A stretch of DNA of 64,000 bases from Streptomyces decoyicus. Lineage in GTDB: Bacteria > Actinomycetota > Actinomycetes > Streptomycetales > Streptomycetaceae. The notes below the pieces were generated by a model that saw only the letters and a list, made by a program, of their open reading frames with translations, was not told where the DNA came from and did no database searches. The DNA lies in contig NZ_CP082301.1 in NCBI RefSeq assembly GCF_019880305.1, forward strand, positions 62,001 through 126,000. The letters run 5' to 3'. Made by a program: the position numbers and the translations under genes. Shown in pieces: positions 43,948 through 52,832 of the stretch. Each line of letters starts with the position of its first letter. Position 1 is the first letter of the stretch.

Positions 43948-45474
43948 ATGAATACGAACATTCAGCCGGGGCTGCCGGGTCTGCTCTCGGCCACCGCCCT
44001 CCCCGCGACTCGGACGGCAGCGCCGATCAGGCTGCTGGCACTGACGACGATCCCGGTGGGCGACCAGCCGGTCGGGGTCGCGGTCGCCGCCAACGGCAAC
44101 GCGTACGTGACCAACACCGCGTCGAACGATGTGACCGTGATCAACACCGCCACGGACACCGTCATCGTCCCCAGCATCCCCGTAGGCATCAACCCTATCG
44201 GGGTGGCGGTAGCCCCCAACGGCAAGGCCTACGTCGTCAACCGTGGCTCGAACACCGTGACGGTGATCGACACCGCCACCAACACCGTCCTCGTCCCCAG
44301 CATCACCGTCGGCACGACCCCTATCGGGGTGGCGGTCGCCCCCAACGGCAATGCTTACGTCACCAACCTGGGCGACTTCACCGTGACGGTGATCGACACC
44401 GCCACGGACACCGTCATCGTCCCCATCATCACCGTCGGCATCAACCCGTACTGGGTGGCGGTCGCCCCCAACGGCAACGCCTACGTGACCAACGTGGGCT
44501 CCAACGACGTGACGGTGATCAACACCGCCACCAACACCGTCACCGTCCCCAGCATCCCCGTCGGCACCGACCCGTTCGGCGTGGCGGTCGCCCCCAACGG
44601 CAACGCCTACGTGACCGACTTCTCCTCGAACAATGTGACGGTGATCAACACCACCACCAACACCGTCGTGGGCGCCCCCATCCCCGTCGCCCCCGGCATC
44701 AACCCGACCGGGATAGCAGTCGCCCCCAACGGCAAGGCCTACGTGGCCGACGTGAACTCGGACGACGTGACGTTGATCGACACCACCACCAACAGCGTCG
44801 TGTGCACCCCCATCCCCGTCGGCACCAACCCGTTCGGTGTCGCGGTCGCACCCAACGGCAAGATCTACGTCACCAACCAGACGTCGGACGACGTGAGCGT
44901 CATCCCGCCGTTCCCCACGCTGACCAGCATCAGCCCCAACCAGGGGCCCACCACCGGCGGAACGCCGGTGACCCTCACCGGCACCAACCTCACCGGCGCC
45001 ACTGTCACCATCGGCGGCAACCCCGCCACCGGTGTCAGCGTCAACCCCGCCGGCACCCAGATCACCGCCACCACCCCGCCCGGCACGTCCGGCCCGGCGA
45101 CCGTCACCGTCACCACCGACGGCGGCTGCGCCAGCCTGGTGAACGGCTTCACCTACGTCTCACCCAGCCACGCCACCTCGCTGACCGCCACCCCGGCACT
45201 GGCGAAACTGTTCCCGCCGCAGGTGTACTTCCCGTTCCTGACGGCCACGCTGACCGACCTGGTCACCGGCCTCCCCGTGCCCGGCCAGACCATCACCTTC
45301 AAAACCGGCACCCACGTACTGGGCACCGCCGCCACCAACGCCCAAGGCACCGCGCGGCTGGACGAGACCCTCACCCTCACGCTCATCCTCCTCAACGGCG
45401 GCTATACCGCCACCTTCGCCGGCACGGCCACCCTGCTGCCTTCCAGCGCCCACGGGGACGTCATCGCCCCCTAG
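43948..45474 (+). CDS. YVTN-repeat beta-propeller protein with IPT/TIG domain
   Basis: This is a 508-residue protein from the ATG at 43948 (weak site GAAGGGG). Residues 30-325 are seven near-identical 40-46-residue blades, each with the pattern PxGVAVAPNGxAYVTNxxSNDVTVINTATNTV. They should close into a seven-bladed propeller. LTSISPNQGPTTGGTPVTLT starts an IPT/TIG immunoglobulin-like domain, and a further Ig-like domain (LTATLTDLVTGLPVPGQTIT) ends the protein. No enzymatic motif or convincing signal peptide is seen; binding or surface function is likely. The stop TAG is part of the CTAG target of the IS5-type copy that begins at 45471. Confidence 0.8.
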   Translation: MNTNIQPGLPGLLSATALPATRTAAPIRLLALTTIPVGDQPVGVAVAANGNAYVTNTASNDVTVINTATDTVIVPSIPVGINPIGVAVAPNGKAYVVNRGSNTVTVIDTATNTVLVPSITVGTTPIGVAVAPNGNAYVTNLGDFTVTVIDTATDTVIVPIITVGINPYWVAVAPNGNAYVTNVGSNDVTVINTATNTVTVPSIPVGTDPFGVAVAPNGNAYVTDFSSNNVTVINTTTNTVVGAPIPVAPGINPTGIAVAPNGKAYVADVNSDDVTLIDTTTNSVVCTPIPVGTNPFGVAVAPNGKIYVTNQTSDDVSVIPPFPTLTSISPNQGPTTGGTPVTLTGTNLTGATVTIGGNPATGVSVNPAGTQITATTPPGTSGPATVTVTTDGGCASLVNGFTYVSPSHATSLTATPALAKLFPPQVYFPFLTATLTDLVTGLPVPGQTITFKTGTHVLGTAATNAQGTARLDETLTLTLILLNGGYTATFAGTATLLPSSAHGDVIAP

Positions 45475-46477
45475 GACTTGTCCGGCCGATCAATTGACCG
45501 CCTCGCGTGCAGGTCGTTGATGCGGGGACATGGGGCGGGGTGATCTGAGTGATGCGGAGTGGGAACGGCTGCAGCCGTTCCTGCCGGTGAGTAACGGGCG
45601 TTGCGGCAGGTGGCGCGATCACCGGCAGGTGATCGACGGGATTCTGCACCGGGTGCGGACGGGTGTTCAGTGGCGTGTTGCCCGAACGGTTCGGGCCTTG
45701 GAAGACCGTCCATGAACGCCATCGGCTGTGGTCGGCCGACGGAACCTGGGAGCGTCTGCTGCAACAGGTCCAGGCCGCGGCTGATGCGGCCGGTGAGATC
45801 GACTGGGATGTGTCGGTGGACTCCACGATCGTGCGGGCGCATCAGCACGCGGCCGGCGCCCGCACCGACCCGCCGCCGGCCCCCGCGTCAAAGGGGGCCG
45901 GGCAAGTGGAACACCAGGACGAGACTCCGTGGCAGAGCCTCGTCGCCCGCCTGGTGGAGGTGGTGCGGGAGGTGAGGGCCTGGGCCCTCACGCGGCGGGT
46001 TCACCAGCAAGCTCCACCTGAGTGCGGACGGCCGCTGTCGCCCGCTGTCCCTGATTGTCACGGGTGGGCAGCGGGCGGACTGCACGCAGGTCAAGGCGGT
46101 GTTGGAGAAGATCCGGGTCTCCAGAGTCGGGCCGGGCCGTCCCCGCAAGAAGCCGGCCAGCGTCGCGGCTGACAAGGCATACAGCAGCCGGCCGTGCCGC
46201 GAGTACCTGCGGCGCCGGGCATCCGGCACACGATCCCGGAAAAGACCGACAGCCAGGCCGCCCGCCTGCGCAAAGGCTCACGCGACGGACGACCACCCGG
46301 CTTCGACGACGAGCGGTTCAAAAAAACGCAACACCATCGAACGGGCGATCAACCGGCTGAAGCACTCCAGAGCCGTGGCCGCTCGCTACGACAAACGCGG
46401 CTACGTCTGCTTCGGCACCGCGACAGCAGCAGCCCTCACCATCTGGCTACGAACGTGATCGCCCGGACAAGTCCTAG
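45471..46477 (+). mobile_element. IS5-type insertion element, copy 2, with ends visible
   Basis: The element is about 1.0 kb. The left end CTAGGACTTGTCCGGCCGATC (split here as CTAG-GACTTGTCC-GGCCGATC) and right end GATCGCCC-GGACAAGTC-CTAG are inverted repeats with one mismatch in the inner part. The outermost CTAG on both sides fits the YTAR-type 4-bp target duplication of IS5-family elements. The transposase inside is frameshifted. The insertion lies exactly at the stop codon of the beta-propeller gene. Confidence 0.75.
45530..46458 (+). pseudogene. IS5-family transposase, multiple frameshifts
   Basis: The protein can be followed across frames: LSDAEWERLQPFLPVSNGRC, HRQVIDGILHRVRTGVQWR, LPERFGPWKTVHERHRLWSA, DWDVSVDSTIVRAHQHAAGA (first Asp region), LHLSADGRCRPLSLIVTGGQ, ASVAADKAYSSRPCREYLRR and NRLKHSRAVAARYDKRGYVC. 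At least four one-base frame changes interrupt it, so it should be inactive unless supplied in trans. Confidence 0.8.
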
Positions 46478-46743
46478 TGAGGTGGAGCAGGAGGAGCAAG
46501 CCGCCCCCACGGGCATCAAGGGCAGACCTATGGCACGCAGGGCTTCAGGCCGCGCTGGTGGTCTTCGCCGCGGCAACCGTTTGCCTCGTGCTGGGAGCGC
46601 AGTCCGCCGGGACACACGAGTCCCCCAGTCCCCCTGTGCTGCTGGTACTGGCGGTGGTGTGTGGCGTGCTCGCCCTCGCCGCGATGCTGGATCTCATTGT
46701 CCTCATCCGCCGCTTGCGCAGTGAGAGGGCCCCAGGCGCATAG
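46477..46743 (+). CDS. Small two-span membrane protein next to the IS end
   Basis: From a GTG at 46477, whose G is the last base of the IS target duplication, an 88-residue protein is encoded. LWHAGLQAALVVFAAATVCL and VLLVLAVVCGVLALAAMLDL are two membrane helices, followed by the basic end RRLRSERAPGA. It resembles small actinobacterial membrane proteins of unknown function. Its natural start may have lain further upstream and been separated by the insertion. A GTG so close to the element is suspicious. Confidence 0.5.
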   Translation: MRWSRRSKPPPRASRADLWHAGLQAALVVFAAATVCLVLGAQSAGTHESPSPPVLLVLAVVCGVLALAAMLDLIVLIRRLRSERAPGA

Positions 46744-46939
46744 GGCGGCACGCGCTGCGGCAAGACTCGGCGGCGCATCGTCTGGGGGCAGCGGCACACG
46801 GGGCTCGGGGCGCGGTTTGGTGATCGCACCGGACCGCCTACTCAGTGCACTGCGCAGCATCTACGCCCTGCGGCGTGCCTGGCGTCCGAAATCGTGAGGT
46901 CGTATTTCTCTCGCCTTCGGCCCATGCGGGGGCGCTGAC

Positions 46940-47050
46940 AGGCACTGGGCCGACTTCGTGATCCTCAGCCACAACCCGCTCACGATCCCCGAGCAAAAGA
47001 TCAAGGAGATCACCGTCGTGGAGACCATCAAGGAGGGCAGGCCGTCTACC
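46940..47050 (+). pseudogene. Amidohydrolase C-terminal remnant
   Basis: ADFVILSHNPLTIPEQKIKE followed by ITVVETIKEGRPS matches the last 35 residues of amidohydrolase family 3 enzymes (ADLVILDxNPLxVxPxxIKDIxVVETIKEGK). Nothing upstream is preserved. Confidence 0.6.
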
Positions 47051-47145
47051 CGCCCTCTCCCACACACCCAAAGCCCGCCCCCGTCCTGCAAAAGGCAATG
47101 TCCGCAGCCTTTGCCCACCACTGCTGAACCCCCGGGAAGGTCACC

Positions 47146-47300
47146 CAGTTGAGGGGCTGACCAGCAGACCGGATCAACTGAGAGGACGTGCAGCATCCAC
47201 ACGCACCGGACCAGATCAGTTGAGCTTCCGAGCCGCTGCTCGTCTCAGCTGATCCGGTCGCCACAGGTCACGAGCACGGCTTCGGGCCAGACCATTTGAG
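47146..47300. repeat. Cluster of related inverted and direct repeats
   Basis: GACCGGATCAACTGAGA (47167-47183) is an inverted partner of TCTCAGCTGATCCGGTC (47243-47259) with one mismatch. Between them lies CCAGATCAGTTGAGC, and the looser copies CAGTTGAGGGGCTGACC and AGACCATTTGAGAAG flank the pair. All share the core GATCA(A/G)(C/T)TGAG. They could be regulator-binding sites, ends of a lost mobile element, or decayed coding repeats. About 410 bases from 47301 to 47711 show no gene. Confidence 0.5.
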
Positions 47301-47711
47301 AAGAGACAGCATGTGAACGCCCACAGCACGAGCCCGAGGCAGCTGAACGCGGCACGGCTGCGAAATCAACGCAAAGCAGGAAGAAAGCTCACACCGAGGG
47401 GTCAGCATAGAGTCAGCATGATTCCGTGCCACGCGCAGCGGCCCTGCGGGCAACGGAATCAGTTGCGAACACGCCACTCTCGATGGCTAGTTGACCTACG
47501 GCTGTGCCGGTGACCGAGGCCGTCGCCGGCCGTTCACTCACTCAGACTGCATGAGGTAGGGACAACCACAGACCCATCCCGCCCGACACCGAGTCCCGGC
47601 GGTCGGCTACCTCGCGTGGAAGACACTCTGACGGTGGTCGGGCTGCTGATGGGTAGTGCTGGGTGTGCCGTCGCCTCCCGTGGCGGCGCGCTCTACATCG
47701 CGGAGGTGCAG

Positions 47712-48551
47712 ATGACCCAGTCTCACGGGGCGACCCCGTACCCGATCCCGCCCGCAGTGCAGGAAGCGTATGGTCCGGCCGATCTCAGCTCGATGTCCCT
47801 GTTCGGCGGAGGGTTCATCAACTTCGGCTACTGGCATGACATCGACCTCGACCAGCCGCTGACCGAACACGACCGGATCAGCAGCCAACAGGCCATGTAC
47901 CGCCACGTGCTCGCCACCTTGGCGGCTGCACAGGAGCCGCGGGTCCTGGAGGTCGGCTCCGGGCTGGGGGTCGGTTGCGCCGTTGCACTCAAGGAGTACG
48001 GCTTCGCGCACGTCACCGGCATGGACATCCATCCACAGCAGCTCAAGCGGGCTGAACAGGCCAACGCCGATCTGTTGACCCGCCGCCCCGAACAGCTGCG
48101 CTTCGCACACGGAGCAGCCGAAAACATGCCGTTCGCGGAGGGCGAGTTCGACTGCCTGTACAGCGTGGAAGCCGCCCAGCACTTCCGCGACCTCGACGCG
48201 TTCGCCCGGGAGGTCGCACGCGTGCTGCGGCCCGGCGGCCGCGCCGTCATCGCCAGCTTCTTCGTCCCCGACGCCGCCCCCGCCCGACCCGAGCGGCTGG
48301 CCGAACTGCTCGACACCTACACCACCGGCCTGGACGTCGCACACACCATCCCGCAGCTCACCGGCAGCCTCGAACGGGCCGGCCTGACCGGGGTCCGCGC
48401 CACCCCGATCGGGGCGTCGGTATGGCCGGGCTGGGACCGCTGGCTGGCGCGCATGTGGGAGCCCGGTACCTGGCCTCGCAACTTCCTGCGGGCCTACCGT
48501 GAAGGCAGCCTCGACTACTTCACGGTCACCGCACAACGACCCATGCCATGA
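47712..48551 (+). CDS. SAM-dependent methyltransferase
   Basis: This is a 279-residue protein. The ATG at 47712 has CGGAGGTGCAG upstream and is preferred over an earlier in-frame start. Class I methyltransferase motifs are clear: VLEVGSGLGVGCAVALKEYG (motif I), VTGMDIHPQQL (motif II acid), AAENMPFAEGEFDCLYSVEA (motif post II/III) and LRPGGRAVIASFF. The N-terminal part (GGFINFGYWHDIDLDQPLTE) is like that of small-molecule methyltransferases of the UbiE/erythromycin O-methyltransferase type. No pathway genes are adjacent, so the substrate is unknown. A long open frame on the opposite strand (47607-48980) is an antisense shadow. Confidence 0.88.
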   Translation: MTQSHGATPYPIPPAVQEAYGPADLSSMSLFGGGFINFGYWHDIDLDQPLTEHDRISSQQAMYRHVLATLAAAQEPRVLEVGSGLGVGCAVALKEYGFAHVTGMDIHPQQLKRAEQANADLLTRRPEQLRFAHGAAENMPFAEGEFDCLYSVEAAQHFRDLDAFAREVARVLRPGGRAVIASFFVPDAAPARPERLAELLDTYTTGLDVAHTIPQLTGSLERAGLTGVRATPIGASVWPGWDRWLARMWEPGTWPRNFLRAYREGSLDYFTVTAQRPMP

Positions 48552-49532
48552 CCCGGCGGTCAGCCTTCGGAACCCGTTTCCCTGCGACTTCGGACAGCGA
48601 GGTACACACGCGCGAAACTGCGGCTCCCGGACATCCCCCGGTCGGTGGGCCGGAGTGGCTGTCTCGCCCCGGCGGTCACTGCACCTGAACTTCCCCGGCC
48701 CGTGGGGGAACCTGATGGCGCATCCCTTCGCGCACGCAATCCGTGTCTCGTGTGCAGCGGCGCCCGTGGCTCGCAGCGATGTGGCTCCCGCGGGAAGAAG
48801 CCTGTTCGGGCCGTGAGGCGACCAGCAGGTCCTGCCGGAGTATGACCACGAGGTCGCCGGCAGCCGCCCGCGACATGGACTGCGGCACGCCGGTACCGGC
48901 GACGAGGCGTTGCACAACCGGGTACCGTCATCCCGGCAGTGGACGGACGCGGCCGGCACTACGGCACCGGCGCCGCACACACCAGCTTGTCCACCGCAAG
49001 CCCCCGAGCGGCTGGGGTGTTCCGACCACCACGCTCAACAGCCCCTTGGGCACTCGGCTTCCCATCAGTGGGGTGGGCGGCGTGACGCGGTGCGGGTGCC
49101 GCGCGCAGTCCGTGCGCAAGAGTGCCGTCGTCCGGCATGCCGGCCCGTAGCCATGCACCGACGAGATCGGCGCGGCTTCGGTGGCGATGGGCCCGGACGC
49201 ATGACCGGGCCGCTGGCAGTACGGTCCTTCGCGCACGGCTGCGCGGCGGCGTGCGGTCCCCCGGCGCGGGTGCAGCGCAACAGGCTGCCCAGGCAACCAT
49301 GTCGGTTGATCACCGTGCCCGCCGCGGCAGCGATGCCGGACGTCGTGCTACTCGCTCCGCTCCGTCTGCTCACTCGAGGGGCCATCGTTTGCCGACACCG
49401 AGTACCGTCATCCCGTGTCCGGCGCGGTGACAACGCCCTGAGTGGCGCAATCCAGAGCATCGGTGGCGGCACAGCCCTTACGGCCCGTGGACACCGACCC
49501 CGACCTCGCTCACATTCGGCAAGAGCTGAGCG
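48552..49532. other. No gene recognised
   Basis: About 980 bases lie between the methyltransferase and the TetR gene. Long frames exist on both strands but are low-complexity Arg/Pro/Gly sequences without ribosome sites or recognisable domains. The 13-mer TACCGTCATCCCG occurs twice (near 48925 and 49405). Confidence 0.4.
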
Positions 49533-50231
49533 TCACGCCGGCGGCCGGGTGAGTTGGGCGGCCACGGCGTCGAGGACCCAGTCCAGGCCGGTCGCGAAGG
49601 ATGCCTCGGCGTCCACGTCCGTGCCGTCGTACACGGCCTTGGTCAGCGCCGGGAAGCGGCCCGTGGCCAATATTCTCGTCACATGCGGGCCGGAGACGCG
49701 CTGCCAGTCACGCTTGGACAGGCCCGTGGAGCGCTCGGCCCGCAGGTTCGCGATCTCGCGCCTGATCGCGCCAGTGAAGTAGGCGCTGACAGTCTCCACA
49801 GCGCGCATGACGGTGTCGATGTCGGCGAGTCCGTCGAGGGCGGCCAGCGTGGCCTCGGTCACGGCGAGGCCATTCGGGCCCAGGGTCGGGCGGCCGCCGA
49901 GCAGGTCGGCCAGCCATTCGTGACGGAGAGCGGTCTGCCTGGTGCGGTGGGCGAGGAGGCGCAGCGCTTCCCGCCAGTCACCGGGCTGGTCCTCGGGGAC
50001 AATCTCGGCGTGGACCTCGTCCACCATGAGGTCGAACAGCTCCTGCTTGGTGGAGATGTATCCGTACAGCCGCATCGGGCCGGCGTTCAGCCGGGCGGCG
50101 ACCTTGCGCAACGACACCGCTTCCAGCCCGCCCTCGTCGGCCAGCGCGATGGCGGTGGCGACGATCCGCTCCCGGTCGAGCGGCACGGGGCGAGTCGGCG
50201 GCTCCGGCCGGTCCCACACAGTCATAGTCAC
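49533..50231 (-). CDS. TetR family regulator
   Basis: This is a 232-residue protein from the ATG at 50231 (or 50225). The DNA-binding domain is residues 18-65, with IVATAIALADEGGLEAVSLR and KVAARLNAGPMRLYGYISTK as the helix-turn-helix. The C-terminal part (LRLLAHRTRQTALRHEWLAD) belongs to the tetracycline-repressor-type ligand domain. It is divergent from the FAD monooxygenase, with two palindromes in the 48-base gap. It most likely represses the monooxygenase and itself until its ligand arrives. Confidence 0.9.
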   Translation of the reverse strand: MTMTVWDRPEPPTRPVPLDRERIVATAIALADEGGLEAVSLRKVAARLNAGPMRLYGYISTKQELFDLMVDEVHAEIVPEDQPGDWREALRLLAHRTRQTALRHEWLADLLGGRPTLGPNGLAVTEATLAALDGLADIDTVMRAVETVSAYFTGAIRREIANLRAERSTGLSKRDWQRVSGPHVTRILATGRFPALTKAVYDGTDVDAEASFATGLDWVLDAVAAQLTRPPA

Positions 50232-50243
50232 ACCGTTCCGTTG

Positions 50244-50274
50244 CGATGCATCGTATTGGGGAAATACAGTGTAT
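50244..50274. promoter_or_regulatory. Candidate TetR operators
   Basis: CGATGCATCG (50244-50253) is a perfect palindrome and ATACAGTGTAT (50264-50274) is a palindrome around one base. Both lie between the divergent TetR and monooxygenase starts, and the second ends 4 bases before the monooxygenase ATG. Binding here would block both genes. Confidence 0.6.
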
Positions 50275-50278
50275 CGAC

Positions 50279-51397
50279 ATGAGACATCGTATCGCCGTGG
50301 TCGGGAGCGGCCCTGCCGGCCTCACCTTCGCCCGTGTCCTGCACCGCCATGGCCACCCCGTCGCCGTCCTCGAGCGCGATCCCGCCCCCGACGCCCGCCC
50401 CCCGGGCGGCACGCTGGACCTGCACGAAGGGCTGGGCCAGCTCGCGCTGGACAAGGCGGGGCTGCTGGCGGAGTTCCAGGCGCTGTCTCGCCCCGAGGGG
50501 CAGGCCATGCGCATCCTGGACGCGGACGGGGCCGTCCTGCGCGACTGGCAACCCCGTCCAGATGACCGGGCCAATCCCGAAATCGACCGCGGGCAACTCC
50601 GTGACCTGCTGCTCGGCCCTCTCGACGTCCAGTGGGGTCGGGGCGTGACCCAGGTGGTGCCGGGGACCCGGGATGGCGTACTGGTCCATTTCGCGGACAG
50701 ACGACAGGAGACGTTCGACCTCGTAGTCGGCGCGGACGGCGCCTGGTCCCGGACCCGCCCGGCAGTCTCGTCGGTGACGCCGCACTACACCGGCGTCACC
50801 TTGGTCGAGACCTCCCTCGACGACGTCGACACCCGCCACCCTGACCTCGCCCGGTTGATCGGCGACGGTTCCGTGGCCGTGTACGGCGTGAACCGAGCTC
50901 TCGTCGCCCAGCGCAACAGCGGCGGCCACGTCAAGGTGTACGCCCAGTTCCGCGCGCCGCTGGACTGGCACACGCACCTGGACCTGGCCGACGGCGAGTC
51001 CGTGCGATCGAGCCTGCTGGCTCTGTTCGACGGCTGGGCCGCTCCCGTCCTCGACCTCCTCCGCCACGGCACCGCTTTCGTCCACCGCCCCCTCTACGTC
51101 CTGCCCGTCTCCCACACCTGGAGGCACGTCTTCGGAGTGACGCTACTGGGCGACGCCGCCCATCTGATGCCCCCGTTGGGGGCGGGCGCGAACCTCGCGA
51201 TGCTGGAAGGCGCCGAACTCGCCGAGTCCATTGCCACCGGCCCTGGAGATCTGGACGAGGCCGTCCGTGCCTTCGAGGAACAGATGTGGGCACGGGCCGG
51301 CAGGTGGGCGGAGATCACGGTGGCCGGTCTGGAACGCCTCGTGAGCCCGGACCCCGCCGAAGCCCTCGCCCTCTTCGACCAAGTCCAGCCATCCTGA
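50279..51397 (+). CDS. FAD-dependent monooxygenase (TetX-like)
   Basis: This is a 372-residue protein from the ATG at 50279. The FAD-binding motif is VVGSGPAGLTFA (residues 7-18) followed by LERD, the DG motif is FDLVVGADGAWSRTR, and the late motif is LLGDAAHLMPPLGAGANLAM. This arrangement is typical of aromatic-ring hydroxylases of the TetX group that inactivate tetracyclines, but many family members act on other phenols or polyketides. There is no ribosome site in the four bases before the ATG and only weak purines further up, so translation may be nearly leaderless. Control by the divergent TetR is likely. Confidence 0.9.
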   Translation: MRHRIAVVGSGPAGLTFARVLHRHGHPVAVLERDPAPDARPPGGTLDLHEGLGQLALDKAGLLAEFQALSRPEGQAMRILDADGAVLRDWQPRPDDRANPEIDRGQLRDLLLGPLDVQWGRGVTQVVPGTRDGVLVHFADRRQETFDLVVGADGAWSRTRPAVSSVTPHYTGVTLVETSLDDVDTRHPDLARLIGDGSVAVYGVNRALVAQRNSGGHVKVYAQFRAPLDWHTHLDLADGESVRSSLLALFDGWAAPVLDLLRHGTAFVHRPLYVLPVSHTWRHVFGVTLLGDAAHLMPPLGAGANLAMLEGAELAESIATGPGDLDEAVRAFEEQMWARAGRWAEITVAGLERLVSPDPAEALALFDQVQPS

Positions 51398-51857
51398 CTG
51401 CCAAGCGCGAGAGCACCAGCATGAACAGCTCGCCACGGCTTCACCGGACAGTACGGCACCGCCGCGGTCCCTTCCGGCGAAACCACCGTTAGACGAACGC
51501 ACGGACGCCTGCACCAAACGCAGCCCTCAGCCCGCTGCCGCCCGAACCCGGTCACGATCCTCCTCGCGGGCCGGACAGCATCGGGCGGGCGGCGACCACC
51601 GGCGGGTGCCGGCTGTGCTGAAATTCCCGGAAGGAAACGGCCGACCCCGGGCGCCCGCCGAAGGCCCGGCCCACGCCGGGGCGGCGAAAAGGTTGGTGCG
51701 CGGGGCCTGCGGAACCGGGTAACGTCTTTGTCATGTTCTTCCAGACGCCGATTTACGAGTGAGAGCGTGATGGGCCCCTGCTGACGTCCTTCGACGTCGC
51801 CGCCCATCCCCCACCGATGAATCCGTAGATCACTTCACATCACTACCGGGAGAACCC
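51398..51857. other. No gene recognised
   Basis: This is the intergenic stretch between the monooxygenase and the small DUF6243-like gene. It should contain the latter's promoter. Confidence 0.4.
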
Positions 51858-52073
51858 GTGACCGTGAGCAAAAACATCAACAACCCCGTGGGCATGGGCG
51901 GCGGCCAGCGCAAGAGGCTGTCCCGCGCCGAACGGCAGAACAACGGTCCGCACCGCAACCTCGACCGCCAGGGTGCAGCCGACCAGAAGGCGGAGCTGGT
52001 GCGCAAGATGCGTGAGAAGGCAGGCGCAGCTGAGAGCGCCGGGCAGACGGGCGACGACACCGCACAGAGCTGA
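51858..52073 (+). CDS. Small DUF6243-like conserved protein
   Basis: This is a 71-residue, highly charged protein from a GTG at 51858 with CCGGGAGAACCC upstream. It reads SKNINNPVGMGGGQRKRLSR, AERQNNGPHRNLDRQGAADQ, KAELVRKMREKAG. It matches a small, widely conserved Streptomyces family of unknown function that I recall as DUF6243. It is probably helical and soluble. A perfect terminator follows 31 bases after the stop, so it is a single-gene transcript. Confidence 0.75.
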   Translation: MTVSKNINNPVGMGGGQRKRLSRAERQNNGPHRNLDRQGAADQKAELVRKMREKAGAAESAGQTGDDTAQS

Positions 52074-52104
52074 CACACCGCCGCAGCAAGGCGGCACCGC
52101 ACGG

Positions 52105-52143
52105 AGCAGGGCCCGGACCGCGACGCGCGGTCCGGGCCCTGCT
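52105..52143 (+). terminator. Perfect 18-bp hairpin terminator
   Basis: AGCAGGGCCCGGACCGCG, ACG loop, CGCGGTCCGGGCCCTGCT. The stem is perfect and lies just after the DUF6243-like gene. Confidence 0.85.
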
Positions 52144-52832
52144 GCCGTACCGGGCGCGGCCGGTCCCGACAAAGCAGCCGTTCGCCAACGAGCACTTCCA
52201 CGATGCTCACCGGCCCTGAGCAAGCACAGGCCGGAGTAAGCATCTGAGTATCCGGCGCTGCCCAGCCTCGCGCCTGGGCGGGCATTACTGGCGGGGGTCA
52301 TGCTCGTCTCCGTTCCACTAGGCGGCGCGCGGCCGAAGCGGCCGGTGGGCTCGGCCAGCTTGATGCGGCAGCCCGCGCCGTGCGCTCCGTCGGCCGGCGG
52401 CACATCCACTTCTAGCGGGTCGTCCTCGAGCGGGCTGCTCTCCAGCAGCCCCTTGCACGTTTGGCACACCGAGTCGGGGTCCTTGGCGGCCTCGGCCGCG
52501 CCTCTCGCGCTGCCCAGCGCTCGGTGTCAGCGGATGGCGACACGAACTCTCGTTGGGCGGTGACATGCTCGCCATCACGCTGCGGCGCCGCGACGGAGGC
52601 GAACCGGTCACCGCGATCGCCCGCCAACTCCGGTCAACCGGAGTCTCCGCACCCTTAGCCGGATGTCATGCCACGCCCTCGTGCACATTGCTCGGTTGCC
52701 CTCGAAGCTCGTCCGTTGCCGCCTGGGCCACGGGTACCCGTCGAGCGTCTGCAGCAGGTCGGCGTCGGTGCGGGTGTACGGCCGGGACATACCGTCGCGC
52801 CGGGCAGTGGCCGACGGTGACGTCCGGTCGGT
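52144..52832. other. Decayed stretch with recombinase-like and Cys-rich pieces
   Basis: A plus-strand piece near 52563-52640 (MLAITLRRRDGGEPVTAIAR) resembles the helix-turn-helix end of serine recombinases. On the minus strand, CQTCKGLLESSPLEDDPLEV near 52400-52470 resembles a small zinc-ribbon protein. Neither is intact and no function is assigned. Confidence 0.3.

Noticed and set aside
43948..44900. Regular repeats that could suggest a CRISPR array
   Set aside because: They are the coding repeats of the beta-propeller blades; unit length is about 130 bases and they translate in one frame.
47607..48980. 457-residue open frame on the minus strand over the methyltransferase
   Set aside because: It is antisense to a clear methyltransferase gene, has no family-like sequence and is explained by high third-position GC.
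48910..49782. Long plus-strand open frame overlapping the TetR gene
   Set aside because: The sequence is low-complexity, has no ribosome site and overlaps a real regulator on the other strand.
52563..52700. Serine recombinase gene
   Set aside because: Only a helix-turn-helix-like piece is visible; no catalytic domain is present on either strand.
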